Origin: an uncultured Cellvibrionales bacterium
GTDB taxonomy: Bacteria > Pseudomonadota > Gammaproteobacteria > Pseudomonadales > Cellvibrionaceae
Direction: 5' to 3'
Assembly: GCA_913020115.1 (NCBI GenBank)
Contig: CAJWBQ010000014.1
Location: forward strand, 46,850-110,849
Length of the DNA: 64,000 nt
Numbering within the stretch: position 1 is the stretch's first letter; the number at the start of each line of letters is the position of its first letter. Shown here one piece after another: positions 1 through 8,112 of this stretch. The notes beneath the pieces were generated by a model that saw only the letters and a list, made by a program, of their open reading frames with translations, was not told where the DNA came from and did no database searches. A program made the translations under genes and the position numbers.

Positions 1-156
1 GTCTGGACCCATGCGGTTTTGAGGTGAAGCTAAAGACACAGTGGAACCTAAGCCCAAACCCAAAAGTGCACCACTCGCGGCAACACCGGTAACAAAGCGT
101 CGACGGGACATGGCGGGTGGATTGACAAGGTTTAAATCTGGAAAGTTATCTTTCAT
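1..156 (-). CDS. copA: CopA-type multicopper oxidase, N-terminal 52 codons (cut by window edge)
   Basis: Only the first 52 codons lie in the window; the gene runs off the left edge on the minus strand. The visible part has a twin-arginine signal (MSRRRFVTG, residues 16-24) followed by an Ala/Gly/Leu-rich stretch and an Ala-Ser boundary. This is the N-terminus expected of periplasmic CopA/PcoA copper oxidases, which are exported folded through Tat and oxidise Cu(I). The gene just upstream encodes a small secreted Cys/His/Met-rich protein of the CopL kind, which supports a copper-resistance operon. Any other Tat-exported oxidase would look alike over so short a stretch, so the name rests mainly on context. 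Confidence 0.6.
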   Translation of the reverse strand, partial: MKDNFPDLNLVNPPAMSRRRFVTGVAASGALLGLGLGSTVSLASPQNRMGPD

Positions 157-353
157 CTTTGTTCCTCGTCAAGGGCAAATAGAATGATGGGTTTTAAGCA
201 AAGGGTTTTTAAGACAAGCGGATTCATAATAACGACCACAGGGTATCAAGGCCTTTTCAGGCGACTCTAATTGGGAGTTTTAAATACTCCCGCTAAGGTG
301 TGTATGGCTGCGTAGAGAAATGCACGCCAAATTTTAGACGCACGTATCCAGTG

Positions 354-713
354 TTAAACGGAAATGGGGGGGCGAAGAAGAGGAGTCATTCGCTGTCTTA
401 AAGCCAAGTCATGGTGTTGGCCTGACGATAACGCTAGCCCAGCGAGCAAGGTAGATTGAGCTAAGGGCAAAACGGCGGTGATAGTACAGCCGCCAAAATT
501 ACAGTCATCGTTAGCACAGCATTCCGCACCGAGCTCTGTATCGATAGGAGGCTTGTCCATACTCATGTGCTGAGAGTGGTCGGCCATATTGGCGGAACTT
601 GCCGATTCAGGCGATTGGCTTTGACAGGACATTATCGTAGATGCCAAAACTTGACCGGTAAAAACCAGTGTCAGCAGCATTACGATCAATGTTTTATATC
701 TTGCCATCAGCAT
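354..713 (-). CDS. small secreted Cys/His/Met-rich protein, CopL-like
   Basis: A 119-residue protein with a signal peptide (residues about 1-25, ending near VLAST). The mature part has candidate metal ligands: a His/Met run HSQHMSMD and a cysteine cluster ECCANDDCNFGGC. CopL-type proteins sit directly before copA in Xanthomonas-like copper operons and are needed for copper-inducible expression. Here the gene lies upstream of the copA edge on the same strand with a 197-bp gap. Translation could begin at codon 1 or at the Met at codon 3. The copper role is inferred from composition and neighbourhood. A periplasmic metal-binding or cysteine-rich stress protein is the main alternative. Confidence 0.55.
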   Translation of the reverse strand: MLMARYKTLIVMLLTLVFTGQVLASTIMSCQSQSPESASSANMADHSQHMSMDKPPIDTELGAECCANDDCNFGGCTITAVLPLAQSTLLAGLALSSGQHHDLALRQRMTPLLRPPISV

Positions 714-980
714 GAGCTATTAAGTACGCCTTTCATTCGGTGGGATCTGTAGAGTACAGGCTGGGGACGTTAGTTCAAATCAATTTTCCAATCAAGAGGA
801 AAATTAATATTTCTTAACAATTAGACTATTGAGAACGCTGATAACACGGGCATATAAACAATCTGGCGGCGATAGTTTGCGTCAATCAGAGTAATAAACG
901 CACATTTATACAGATGTTCAAGCGGTTCTTCCACTCTACTCTATACTTACGGGGGAATGTAAATTGTGGAGGAAATTCTG

Positions 981-1430
981 ATGCAAACACCTAGAGTAAA
1001 TAAGCTGAGCTCTTACGTTTTATTCCTATTAATGCTTCCAATGGCTGGAGGGTCTTACGCCTCTGCAGACAGCGCGCCCTATCTCGGAGAGATAAAATGG
1101 GTGGCCTTGGATTTCTGCCCAACTAACGGAGCTGGGGTTTGGCTTCCCGCCGATGGGCGAGAATTGCCTATTGCCCAATATGCAGCGTTATTTTCATTGC
1201 TGTCTACACGCTACGGCGGCGACGGCGAGCTGACCTTTGCCGTGCCCGACCTTAGCAATGCGATGCTAATTCCTACGGACTCTGGCGGCAATAAAGGCAA
1301 TGGAGGCCCTGCTCCTTGGAACCAGTCTCATAATGGCAAAGGCAAGGGTGGCAACAATTCTATTTCTTTTACATCCTTACTGGCTTGCATCGCGACTACA
1401 GGCTTGTTCCCAAGCGCTGAAGATGACTGA
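981..1430 (+). CDS. secreted phage tail-collar domain protein
   Basis: A 149-residue protein. The ATG at 981 is preferred over an upstream in-frame GTG at 966 because GGAGGA (968-973) sits seven bases before it. Residues about 1-29 form a signal peptide (SYASA cleavage region). The rest matches the tail-collar domain: GEIKW, then the dGxxLPIxQYxALFsLLsTxYGGDGxxxFaVPDL pattern. Collar proteins (including 'microcystin-dependent protein' relatives) occur both in phage tails and as free secreted proteins. No other phage gene is nearby and there is a Sec signal, so this is probably a host-encoded secreted member. The C-terminus is Gly/Asn-rich and short for the family. Function unknown. Confidence 0.65.
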   Translation: MQTPRVNKLSSYVLFLLMLPMAGGSYASADSAPYLGEIKWVALDFCPTNGAGVWLPADGRELPIAQYAALFSLLSTRYGGDGELTFAVPDLSNAMLIPTDSGGNKGNGGPAPWNQSHNGKGKGGNNSISFTSLLACIATTGLFPSAEDD

Positions 1431-1550
1431 AACATTAACAATTCCTTTTGTTTTGGCACAAAAAATCTGACCGACAGTTGATTCTTGCGGCCTATGCGCT
1501 TGTAGAAATTTTGCATTAACAATAGAATCTTCACAAAGTGCCTTTTCTTA

Positions 1551-3395
1551 GTGGAGCTTTCGCCTATCAACAAGAAGTTTTTAGACTTGCATCATTCATT
1601 GATGAAACTGGCTCACGGCAACGGTTTTGTGAATCGAGGTCGCATATCGCGCATTAAGGAAATTTTGGCCTTATGCGCGCAACAACTTCAGACTTCTCGA
1701 GTTAGTGTTTGGAAATTTCACCATGACCCAGAAAGCATAGAATGCGAAGCACTTTATAGTGGCATCACGCAATCTTATGACAGTGGCTTAATTCTTACGC
1801 AGAAAAATTACCCCAGTTATTTCCGAGCGATACGCACAAATCGACTTATTAATGTTGATGACGCCATAAATGATCCTCGCACATCAGAATTCTCCGAGCA
1901 CTACCTTAAGCCTCTGGGCATTAGGTCTATGCTAGACGCCCCCATTTTCTCTTCTGGGCAGTTCTACGGCGTGCTGTGTATTGAGCATACAGAAGATATT
2001 AGAGTTTGGGACATTGCCGAGATGTCTTATGCCGCGTCTATTGCCGACACCTTATCACTGATTAACGAACAGGAAAACTGGCTACAAGCGCGAGATAAAT
2101 TAAGCTTGCTTGAACGTATGGACAGCCTCACCGGATTAGAAAATCGACGCTTTTTCCAGCAAAGACTGGCCCAAGACTTAAAGAGCGAGGATCAAGATCG
2201 TCAGCGAGCTATTATTCTCATCGGCTTAGATTTTTTTACAAAAATAAATGACGAGCACGGCCCAAAGTCTGCGGATCACATTTTAAGAGTTTTGTCAGAT
2301 CGCTTTGATCAAAATTCAAGCTCCCTTAATTATCGGCTTGCCCGGGTTGGCGGTGATGTATTTGCGTTTTGGGTAAGCCGGGTTGAAAATGCAGATACCA
2401 TAAAAAATATTTTGGCGAGCCTATTCTCTTTGAGCTCTGCTGAAATCGCTCTGCCAGACAATACTACCATCCAAGTCAGCGCCACATCGGGCGTGTTTGT
2501 CTACCCTCTTGCCAATACACTAATGCACGACCCAATAAGGTCTGCCGAAGTGGCGATGCAAAGAGCTAAGATGAAGGATCGCGGTGGGGTCAGCTATTTC
2601 ACGGCCGATTTCATGGTTGAACTGCAGGAAAGCCAAAGGCTAGAGCAAGAAATAAGCGATGCATTTGATAAGGGCGAACTGCACAGTCACTACCAACCGA
2701 TTGTGTCGGCAGCCACAGGCAAAGTTGTTGGCATAGAATCTTTGGTGCGCTGGCAACATCCAGAGCTGGGGCTAATTCCGCCCTATCAGTTTCTACCACT
2801 TGTGAATAAACTTGGGCTCATGTCTAAGCTTGGCTCCATAATGTTAAGGCAGGCTTGTGCCGACGTAAAAAAACTTCTCAGTGAAAATCTCGGAATTGAG
2901 TGGATATCAATAAACCTGGCCGCGGATCAGCTCTACGACCCCAATTTGGCCGCTGAGATAAGGCAGTTGCTATCTGAATTTAAAATACCCAGCGGCATTA
3001 TAGAACTAGAAATAATTGAGGAACTTATTAGTCAAAACTCGGACATTGTTCGCTACCAGCTTGACGCCATTTCCGCTCTCGGTGTAAAGCTCTCAATTGA
3101 CGACTTTGGCACTGGATTTTCGTCGCTTTCTCGCCTCAAGCATTTGCCCGTATCAAAAATCAAGATAGACAAGTCTTTTGTTGACGGCTTGCCTGAGGCC
3201 GAGGACGACCAGTGTATTGTTGACGCAATTATTGGTCTTGGCGAGGGAATGAACCTTAATCTGGTTGCAGAGGGAGTAGAAACTTTGGCTCAAGCAGATT
3301 GGTTGGTGCAAAAAGGTTGTCAGTATTTGCAGGGCTACCTCTACGCCAAGCCCATGAACTTTGAATCACTTCAAGAATTTTTACACAAACAGTAA
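1551..3395 (+). CDS. GAF-GGDEF-EAL protein, probable c-di-GMP phosphodiesterase
   Basis: A 614-residue soluble protein. Residues about 25-175 form a GAF sensor, 195-350 a GGDEF domain and 360-610 an EAL domain. The GGDEF signature is GGDVF, so the catalytic/metal acidic residue is lost and cyclase activity is unlikely. The EAL domain reads ESL in place of EAL but keeps the metal-binding Glu, plus NLAADQL, ELEIIEE, DDFGTGFSSL, KIDKSF and AEGVET, so phosphodiesterase activity is likely. The start is GTG with a weak ribosome site; an ATG about 16 codons later is possible. It stands alone on the plus strand. The degenerate GGDEF may bind GTP and regulate the EAL domain, as known for some family members. 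Confidence 0.85.
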   Translation: MELSPINKKFLDLHHSLMKLAHGNGFVNRGRISRIKEILALCAQQLQTSRVSVWKFHHDPESIECEALYSGITQSYDSGLILTQKNYPSYFRAIRTNRLINVDDAINDPRTSEFSEHYLKPLGIRSMLDAPIFSSGQFYGVLCIEHTEDIRVWDIAEMSYAASIADTLSLINEQENWLQARDKLSLLERMDSLTGLENRRFFQQRLAQDLKSEDQDRQRAIILIGLDFFTKINDEHGPKSADHILRVLSDRFDQNSSSLNYRLARVGGDVFAFWVSRVENADTIKNILASLFSLSSAEIALPDNTTIQVSATSGVFVYPLANTLMHDPIRSAEVAMQRAKMKDRGGVSYFTADFMVELQESQRLEQEISDAFDKGELHSHYQPIVSAATGKVVGIESLVRWQHPELGLIPPYQFLPLVNKLGLMSKLGSIMLRQACADVKKLLSENLGIEWISINLAADQLYDPNLAAEIRQLLSEFKIPSGIIELEIIEELISQNSDIVRYQLDAISALGVKLSIDDFGTGFSSLSRLKHLPVSKIKIDKSFVDGLPEAEDDQCIVDAIIGLGEGMNLNLVAEGVETLAQADWLVQKGCQYLQGYLYAKPMNFESLQEFLHKQ

Positions 3396-3477
3396 TAGAA
3401 TTTCTGTGAGTGTTTAACTAATAATGTCACCCGCCCCAAAAAACACTTTCAGTAAAGGCTTTGCTATTCTCTTCGAA

Positions 3478-4182
3478 TTACCGCGCCTTTGCACTAAGCG
3501 CTAAAATAGTACTTTGCCGCTTTACCCAGACATCCAGCGCTTGCAGGTCTGGGATCTTAATGGTGCCATAACCCCGTTTGATTAAACCTAGGATTTCTAA
3601 TTGTTTTAATATCTTCCCCATAGAGACTCGGGAAACACCAAACATGTTAGCTAGGTCGTCTTGACGAACTTGAATTTCGTTCTTTTCTCCACCCTCGTTC
3701 TGGCAGGCCAAAAGAAGACCTTTTGCCACTGACGCCGGTCTAGGCAAACGTCTAATGTCATCGAGAAACTCCAGCAACCTGTGATTCCTCAACAAACATA
3801 CGCTTAATAAAGCTTGAGAGAGTGATGGCTCTTTGGCAAATAGTTCCATAAAAGCCGGCCCAGGAATTTGGTCAACCTCACTGTCGCCTTCAGAGAAGAT
3901 ATCATGGGTCCTCGGCAAGCTAGTAAACAGGGTGAACTCACCGAAACACTGACCCTGCCCCAACTGGGTAGTTGCCACAATTGACCCGTCCACACCAAAA
4001 TTGCCAACGCTTACGACGCCTTGACGAACAATGGATATACCCGGTTTTTCATCCCCCCGATGATGAATCAGTTGTCCTGCCTGATAGCGAACAGGGCTAG
4101 CAATGGCACGCAACTGCTGATCAAGGGGCGAGGAAATAAGGTCGGTCAGCCGCGGAGAGCCTAATTCAAAGAAATTTAACAA
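3478..4182 (-). CDS. Crp/Fnr-family transcription regulator
   Basis: A 234-residue protein. Residues about 15-125 form a cyclic-nucleotide-binding beta-roll (GQLIHHRGD, GQCFGEFTLF) and 150-220 a Crp-type winged helix (VRQDDLANMFGVSRVSMGKILKQLEILGLI). No Fnr-type cysteine cluster is seen. The canonical cAMP-contact pattern is only partly kept (GEFTLF, then PRTHD), so the ligand is uncertain. The start codon appears to be TTG, as no ATG lies near the start. A perfect 8-bp-arm palindrome sits 10 bp upstream, between this gene and the divergent membrane oxygenase, so self-regulation and control of that neighbour are plausible. Confidence 0.8.
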   Translation of the reverse strand: MLNFFELGSPRLTDLISSPLDQQLRAIASPVRYQAGQLIHHRGDEKPGISIVRQGVVSVGNFGVDGSIVATTQLGQGQCFGEFTLFTSLPRTHDIFSEGDSEVDQIPGPAFMELFAKEPSLSQALLSVCLLRNHRLLEFLDDIRRLPRPASVAKGLLLACQNEGGEKNEIQVRQDDLANMFGVSRVSMGKILKQLEILGLIKRGYGTIKIPDLQALDVWVKRQSTILALSAKAR

Positions 4183-4192
4183 AACTCACCAA

Positions 4193-4212
4193 AATGCTAA
4201 AAAGTTAGCATT
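4193..4212. promoter_or_regulatory. palindromic operator candidate in a divergent promoter
   Basis: Perfect inverted repeat AATGCTAA-AAAG-TTAGCATT in the 95-bp gap between the Crp-like regulator (minus) and the sterol-desaturase-type gene (plus). Dyad symmetry suits a homodimeric regulator, the adjacent Crp-like protein being the obvious candidate. It does not match the classical CRP half-site TGTGA. Confidence 0.45.
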
Positions 4213-4277
4213 ATTAAACCACATCATCCGCTACATTCAACCTTCCTAGCTAATTTAAAGTACCTTGAGAGAAGTTC

Positions 4278-5069
4278 ATGAGCACTGAAATTATCGTCAT
4301 ACTAAGTATATTCTTCGGCTTCATAGTTGCTGAAATTCTGTTTACCGGATTTTTCTCAAAACCGGGCCAAACCCGCGATGATGCAATTGTGGAGGTGGTT
4401 GGCACAGGTTTACTCACTTTAGTCACACAGCCCTTGGTGCTTCTCGGAGGGGCAGCGCTGGCCTCAGTGCTACTACCAGAAGCTGGAGGGGTGCTAAAAA
4501 CCTGGTCCTTCGCAGCGGTATTTGCGCTCTTTGTGGTCTTTGACGATCTTAGCCAGTACTGGTGGCATCGCCTGTCACACGCGGTACCCCTGCTCTACAA
4601 CCTGCACCGGCCACATCACAATGCGGAATATATGTCGATTCGTATCGTTTATAGAAACAACGTCTTCTATTACGTATTGATGCCCAGCTTGTGGTTTTCC
4701 GGCGCACTCATTTATTTAGGCGGAGGCTATGTGTATGCATTTTATCTGGTGTTTAAAATGACCGTTATTTTTGGCGCGCACTCAGATATCCGCTGGGACC
4801 GCCCGCTCTATAAAATAAAGTGGCTATCGCCTTTGATGTGGGTTCTAGAACGCACCATCTCAACACCAGCCACCCACTCCGCTCACCACGGCAAACACAT
4901 GGACGACGGTATTACCCACTACAAAGGCAATTTCGGAAACCTCCTGTTCTTTTGGGACGTGCTATTTGGCACTGCAAAAATTACTCGCCAATACCCTGAA
5001 AAAATTGGTGTCGAAAACCTTCCCGACACCAGTGTTGGTGAACAATTATTTTGGCCTCTGCGGCGTTAA
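4278..5069 (+). CDS. sterol desaturase/fatty acid hydroxylase family membrane protein
   Basis: A 263-residue integral membrane protein with about four to five hydrophobic segments. It carries the histidine boxes of the family that bind the diiron centre: HRLSH (about residue 97), HRPHHNAEY (about 109) and HSAHHGKH (about 201). Family members are oxygen-dependent C-H hydroxylases or desaturases of lipids (sterols, fatty acids, carotenoids); the substrate cannot be told from sequence. Its stop overlaps the stop of the convergent racemase-like gene by 4 bp. Upstream it shares a palindrome with the divergent Crp-like regulator. Confidence 0.8.
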   Translation: MSTEIIVILSIFFGFIVAEILFTGFFSKPGQTRDDAIVEVVGTGLLTLVTQPLVLLGGAALASVLLPEAGGVLKTWSFAAVFALFVVFDDLSQYWWHRLSHAVPLLYNLHRPHHNAEYMSIRIVYRNNVFYYVLMPSLWFSGALIYLGGGYVYAFYLVFKMTVIFGAHSDIRWDRPLYKIKWLSPLMWVLERTISTPATHSAHHGKHMDDGITHYKGNFGNLLFFWDVLFGTAKITRQYPEKIGVENLPDTSVGEQLFWPLRR

Positions 5070-5815
5070 GCGTTTAAGCCCATGCATTGAACCACGCTTT
5101 GATAAAGTGCGCGGTCAGCCGACACAATTGGCATGCCCACCTCTGCCTGAACACGTTCAAGCCAGTGGTGGGTTCTCACTCCAGAGCCACCAATCATAAC
5201 GGCATCAGCACTTGGCGCCGCGGCGCAGGTTCGTTTAACACTATCGATGACTTCTTCGTCGCTAAATTGATAGGCCCTAGCGGCCACTTCTTCTTGCTTA
5301 GCAAAAAGGCCTTGTTCAACAAAAGTTTGAAATGCTTGAATACTATACCCCGAACCGCCCAAGTATTCACTCATTTCCACTTTCCAGTCGGGGGCGTAAT
5401 AAGGGCAGGCAACCGCCAATTTTTTCGCACCAATTTTTTCAAGCTCATTAAACACGGCTACGCCATTTAGCGAGACACTCACCCCACAAGTTTCAGACAA
5501 ATGCTCTTGCAACCGCTTGGCCCCCGTGGTTGTGCCGCCTGCAAAATAGGCGAAAGCTGGCCCCACTTGGGCAATAAAATCAACCCCTGCTTCTGCAAGC
5601 TGACAAGCGGCTATCTCTAAACCGGCGCCAGATTGCCTAATGGCTTCGAAGCTATAATCAAAACCCACCGGCGTCAGTATGGTCTGAGTTACATGAAGTT
5701 CAAAACCATGGCGATTCACAAATTCGCTTAAGGTAGGGTCAAACCATCCGGGTGCTGCGATAATTCCAAGTTTCTTCATGCCGCTGTACTCATCATTGAA
5801 TTTCAGCGCCATCAT
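5066..5815 (-). CDS. Asp/Glu racemase-superfamily protein lacking catalytic cysteines
   Basis: A 249-residue relative of aspartate/glutamate racemases, maleate isomerases and arylmalonate decarboxylases: N-terminal KKLGIIAAPGW, two Rossmann-like halves and a conserved C-terminal half. In this superfamily one or two cysteines act as acid/base. The first site reads AQVGPAFAYFAGG and the second MIGGSGVRT, where active relatives have a Cys in each, so both appear lost. The protein may be non-catalytic, use another acid/base, or have a changed reaction. Of several in-frame starts the ATG at 5815 (MMALKF) is chosen; MKKLGI 12 codons on is possible. It converges with and overlaps the membrane oxygenase by 4 bp. 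Confidence 0.7.
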   Translation of the reverse strand: MMALKFNDEYSGMKKLGIIAAPGWFDPTLSEFVNRHGFELHVTQTILTPVGFDYSFEAIRQSGAGLEIAACQLAEAGVDFIAQVGPAFAYFAGGTTTGAKRLQEHLSETCGVSVSLNGVAVFNELEKIGAKKLAVACPYYAPDWKVEMSEYLGGSGYSIQAFQTFVEQGLFAKQEEVAARAYQFSDEEVIDSVKRTCAAAPSADAVMIGGSGVRTHHWLERVQAEVGMPIVSADRALYQSVVQCMGLNA

Positions 5816-5958
5816 ACCCCCAGTTTTTACTAAGATAACTTGATATATTTTCAGCAAAAGGTCTAATTAATTCACTTATTCCTCGTCATTAATAGCGAGA
5901 ATAAGCCCTTCGAAAGGACCGACTAAAGATTCTTCTACAATTTTAATTTGGGGCTAAT

Positions 5959-7014
5959 CTATGCACAGAGGTAAGCGTCTAAACCCGTTTGTCGCATTAG
6001 ATAAGTTGCCAGCTCACTGCGCCTTCCTCCCTCTGGAGTAATTAGATAACGATAGTTTGGGTCGAGATCGGGTAAGCGCCGCCGCAGGGAGCTGATGGGG
6101 TAGTTAACGCAACTCTCATGGTGCCCGTGTCTAAACTCCTCGGGCAAGCGGACGTCCACCCAACAAATTTCTTTCTTATTATCGCTTAGCAACTCCTCTT
6201 CACTTAGAGTTTTTATGAGTGCGGGCCGCAATACATCGTCAAAGGCTTGACCGTCGAGGCAGCCTAACACGCCAGTTTCAACCATTCGCACGCTCGCATT
6301 ACAGGTTGTATGGGCAACCAGAGATTCGTCGCCAAAATATTCGCCGGCCCACAAATCAATCGGTTTCTTTAGGCCTCCGCCTGGACCACTACTTACCTCC
6401 GCACGACCTTTTTTAATTAGGAAGAAAGCATCTCCTGACGTGTTTTCTTGAACAATCAACTCCCCCGCTTCAACTTCACGGTCTTCCAAACGGCTAAACA
6501 ACTCGTGTAATTTGAGCGGATCAAGGTGTGCCGCCAAGGGGGTTGTTAGGAATACGCCACACCATTCCTCCTCGAACTCATCATCGATCAAATTGTCATC
6601 TGGCAAGTCACCCATCATCTCGAGGTGTACCACATTGAGCTCCTGCGCCTCAGAATTTGCCAGCAATTCGTCTACAAAATCGACGCTTACAACAAGTAGT
6701 TCTCCTTCTGATTTGGAGCGGATAGTGCCGCCTTTTTCGCCCAATAAATCTTCCAGAGGATTCTGACACCAGGCTTCCGTTGACGAGTGATCCAGGCTAG
6801 ATCGATCAACCATTGAATGCCTCACCTCGATACGTCCGCTCAAAAGGTAGTGGTAAACCTTGGCTGGACCCGCCTGAGTTTTAATAAGGGTTTTATTGTC
6901 GTCATGACTTACTCGTAATATTTTTTCAAGAAGCTGGGGAAGGTGCTGCTCGGCAATTAGGTTTAAAGGATAGAGGCCTTCTACGATTTTTTGTAGCTCA
7001 TTTGAGTCACTCAT
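5959..7014 (-). CDS. tandem cyclic-nucleotide-binding domains fused to an inactive rhodanese domain
   Basis: A 351-residue cytoplasmic protein. Residues about 15-130 form a degenerate cNMP-binding-like fold, 155-265 a clearer one (GELIVQENTSGDAFFLIKKGRAEV, then GEYFGDESLV), and 275-351 a rhodanese domain (WVDVRLPEEFRHGH, YPISSLR). The rhodanese active loop reads TPEGGRRS where catalytic members have CxxGxRS, so the persulfide cysteine is replaced by Pro. That suggests a binding or scaffold role. ATG 7014 is chosen because GGAGG precedes it; an upstream in-frame TTG lacks such a site. No DNA-binding domain is seen, so it is not a Crp regulator. Confidence 0.75.
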   Translation of the reverse strand: MSDSNELQKIVEGLYPLNLIAEQHLPQLLEKILRVSHDDNKTLIKTQAGPAKVYHYLLSGRIEVRHSMVDRSSLDHSSTEAWCQNPLEDLLGEKGGTIRSKSEGELLVVSVDFVDELLANSEAQELNVVHLEMMGDLPDDNLIDDEFEEEWCGVFLTTPLAAHLDPLKLHELFSRLEDREVEAGELIVQENTSGDAFFLIKKGRAEVSSGPGGGLKKPIDLWAGEYFGDESLVAHTTCNASVRMVETGVLGCLDGQAFDDVLRPALIKTLSEEELLSDNKKEICWVDVRLPEEFRHGHHESCVNYPISSLRRRLPDLDPNYRYLITPEGGRRSELATYLMRQTGLDAYLCA

Positions 7015-7280
7015 GGAGCCAGCCTCCGCAACAGGAGTCCATTGCAAATTCTTTCTCAAGTGGGCGACAAAAGCCCAAACTTGGAAGGGAGTTTAAGAAA
7101 AATAAGCGCATCACACTTCCTCACTGGCGAAGTTAGCCTATGAGCTCAGACTGGTGATGCCATCCGTGTGTGTACTAGAGTCCGAATAGGGTCAGCTAAG
7201 TATAGGCCAATTTCCCAAGGATGAGTTGCCACTTGCTCTGATTTATGTCGGACAAGTGGCATTGCCTAAGTGGAAGGGGT

Positions 7281-7796
7281 TTACTGTACCGTAATTGTAC
7301 GGACAGTATCTCGACGCCCCTCACCATCATAGGGCAATGAGATAGACAGCACCCCATGGGTATAATGGGTTTCATAACCGGTTTTCTTCAGTCTCTGACC
7401 GGTTAGAGCAAATCGACGCTCAAAACTGCCATAGGCGATCTCCTGTGAGAATTTTTGATCGCCTTGAGACAACTCTGGAGGGCATCTTTTTTCCCCCGCC
7501 AGCACTAACTCGTTGCCGTCGATACTAATTTGAATGTCAGCAAGCTCCATGCCGGGCATTTCGACATTAATCACCAATTGATCGTCCATTTCATAGCTGT
7601 CTATCGGCAATAAAGCCCAGTGGGTTTCGTCCTTGCCATTTCCCTGCCCAGCTTCCAGAGCTTCGCCTTCACTGGGCTTGAAGGCCACAAACGCGGCATT
7701 CTTAAGCTGGGCCAAATGGCTATATTGATCCGTTATATTCTCCCAGGCATGCTGAGCTTCGTTGCGGACACGGTTTACCAATTCTTGAGTTTTCAT
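7281..7796 (-). CDS. Hsp20/alpha-crystallin small heat shock protein
   Basis: A 171-residue ATP-independent chaperone that holds unfolding proteins. Residues about 65-171 form the alpha-crystallin domain (INVEMPGMELADIQISIDGNELVLAGEK, with the usual GVLSISLPY near the end in place of GVL-hydrophobic). The N-terminal arm is long and polar. ATG 7796 has AAGGA at the right distance, so the eight codons upstream are excluded. It is divergent from a YegD-like Hsp70 across about 316 bp holding a sigma-32-like promoter, so heat induction is likely. Confidence 0.88.
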   Translation of the reverse strand: MKTQELVNRVRNEAQHAWENITDQYSHLAQLKNAAFVAFKPSEGEALEAGQGNGKDETHWALLPIDSYEMDDQLVINVEMPGMELADIQISIDGNELVLAGEKRCPPELSQGDQKFSQEIAYGSFERRFALTGQRLKKTGYETHYTHGVLSISLPYDGEGRRDTVRTITVQ

Positions 7797-7824
7797 GACT
7801 ACTTTCCTTAATGCATTCACGCAC

Positions 7825-7852
7825 AGATAGGCTTGTGAAAGGGTATCTCAAG
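7825..7852 (-). promoter_or_regulatory. sigma-32-like heat-shock promoter of the Hsp20 gene
   Basis: On the minus strand CTTGAGA (7852-7846) and CCTATCT (7831-7825) are separated by 14 bp, resembling the sigma-32 consensus CTTGAAA/CCCCAT-T. The start site would fall about 20 bp upstream of the Hsp20 ATG. Judged by eye only. Confidence 0.4.
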
Positions 7853-8112
7853 CATAGCCGCTGGCTCCCAGAGTTCGCCCAGCCGCTAGGATGCATTCAT
7901 TCTGAACAGCTTGTTTCTCAGAGCGTTTCCTTACTAAGCGAATGCATAGAAATAGAGTACTAGCTAGGCCTAGCTATGGGTTTACTATCGGCACCCTAGC
8001 GCTGTCGTTTTAGCACGCCCATTAATGTCGAAAACAAGCCTCACAATAATAGACATTGAGAGGCCAGTATGGCTTAATCGCGGGCTTTTAAATTTGGACT
8101 CAGTAGGTAATT

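Noticed and set aside
981..1430. Prophage tail gene
   Set aside because: It has a Sec signal peptide and no neighbouring phage genes.
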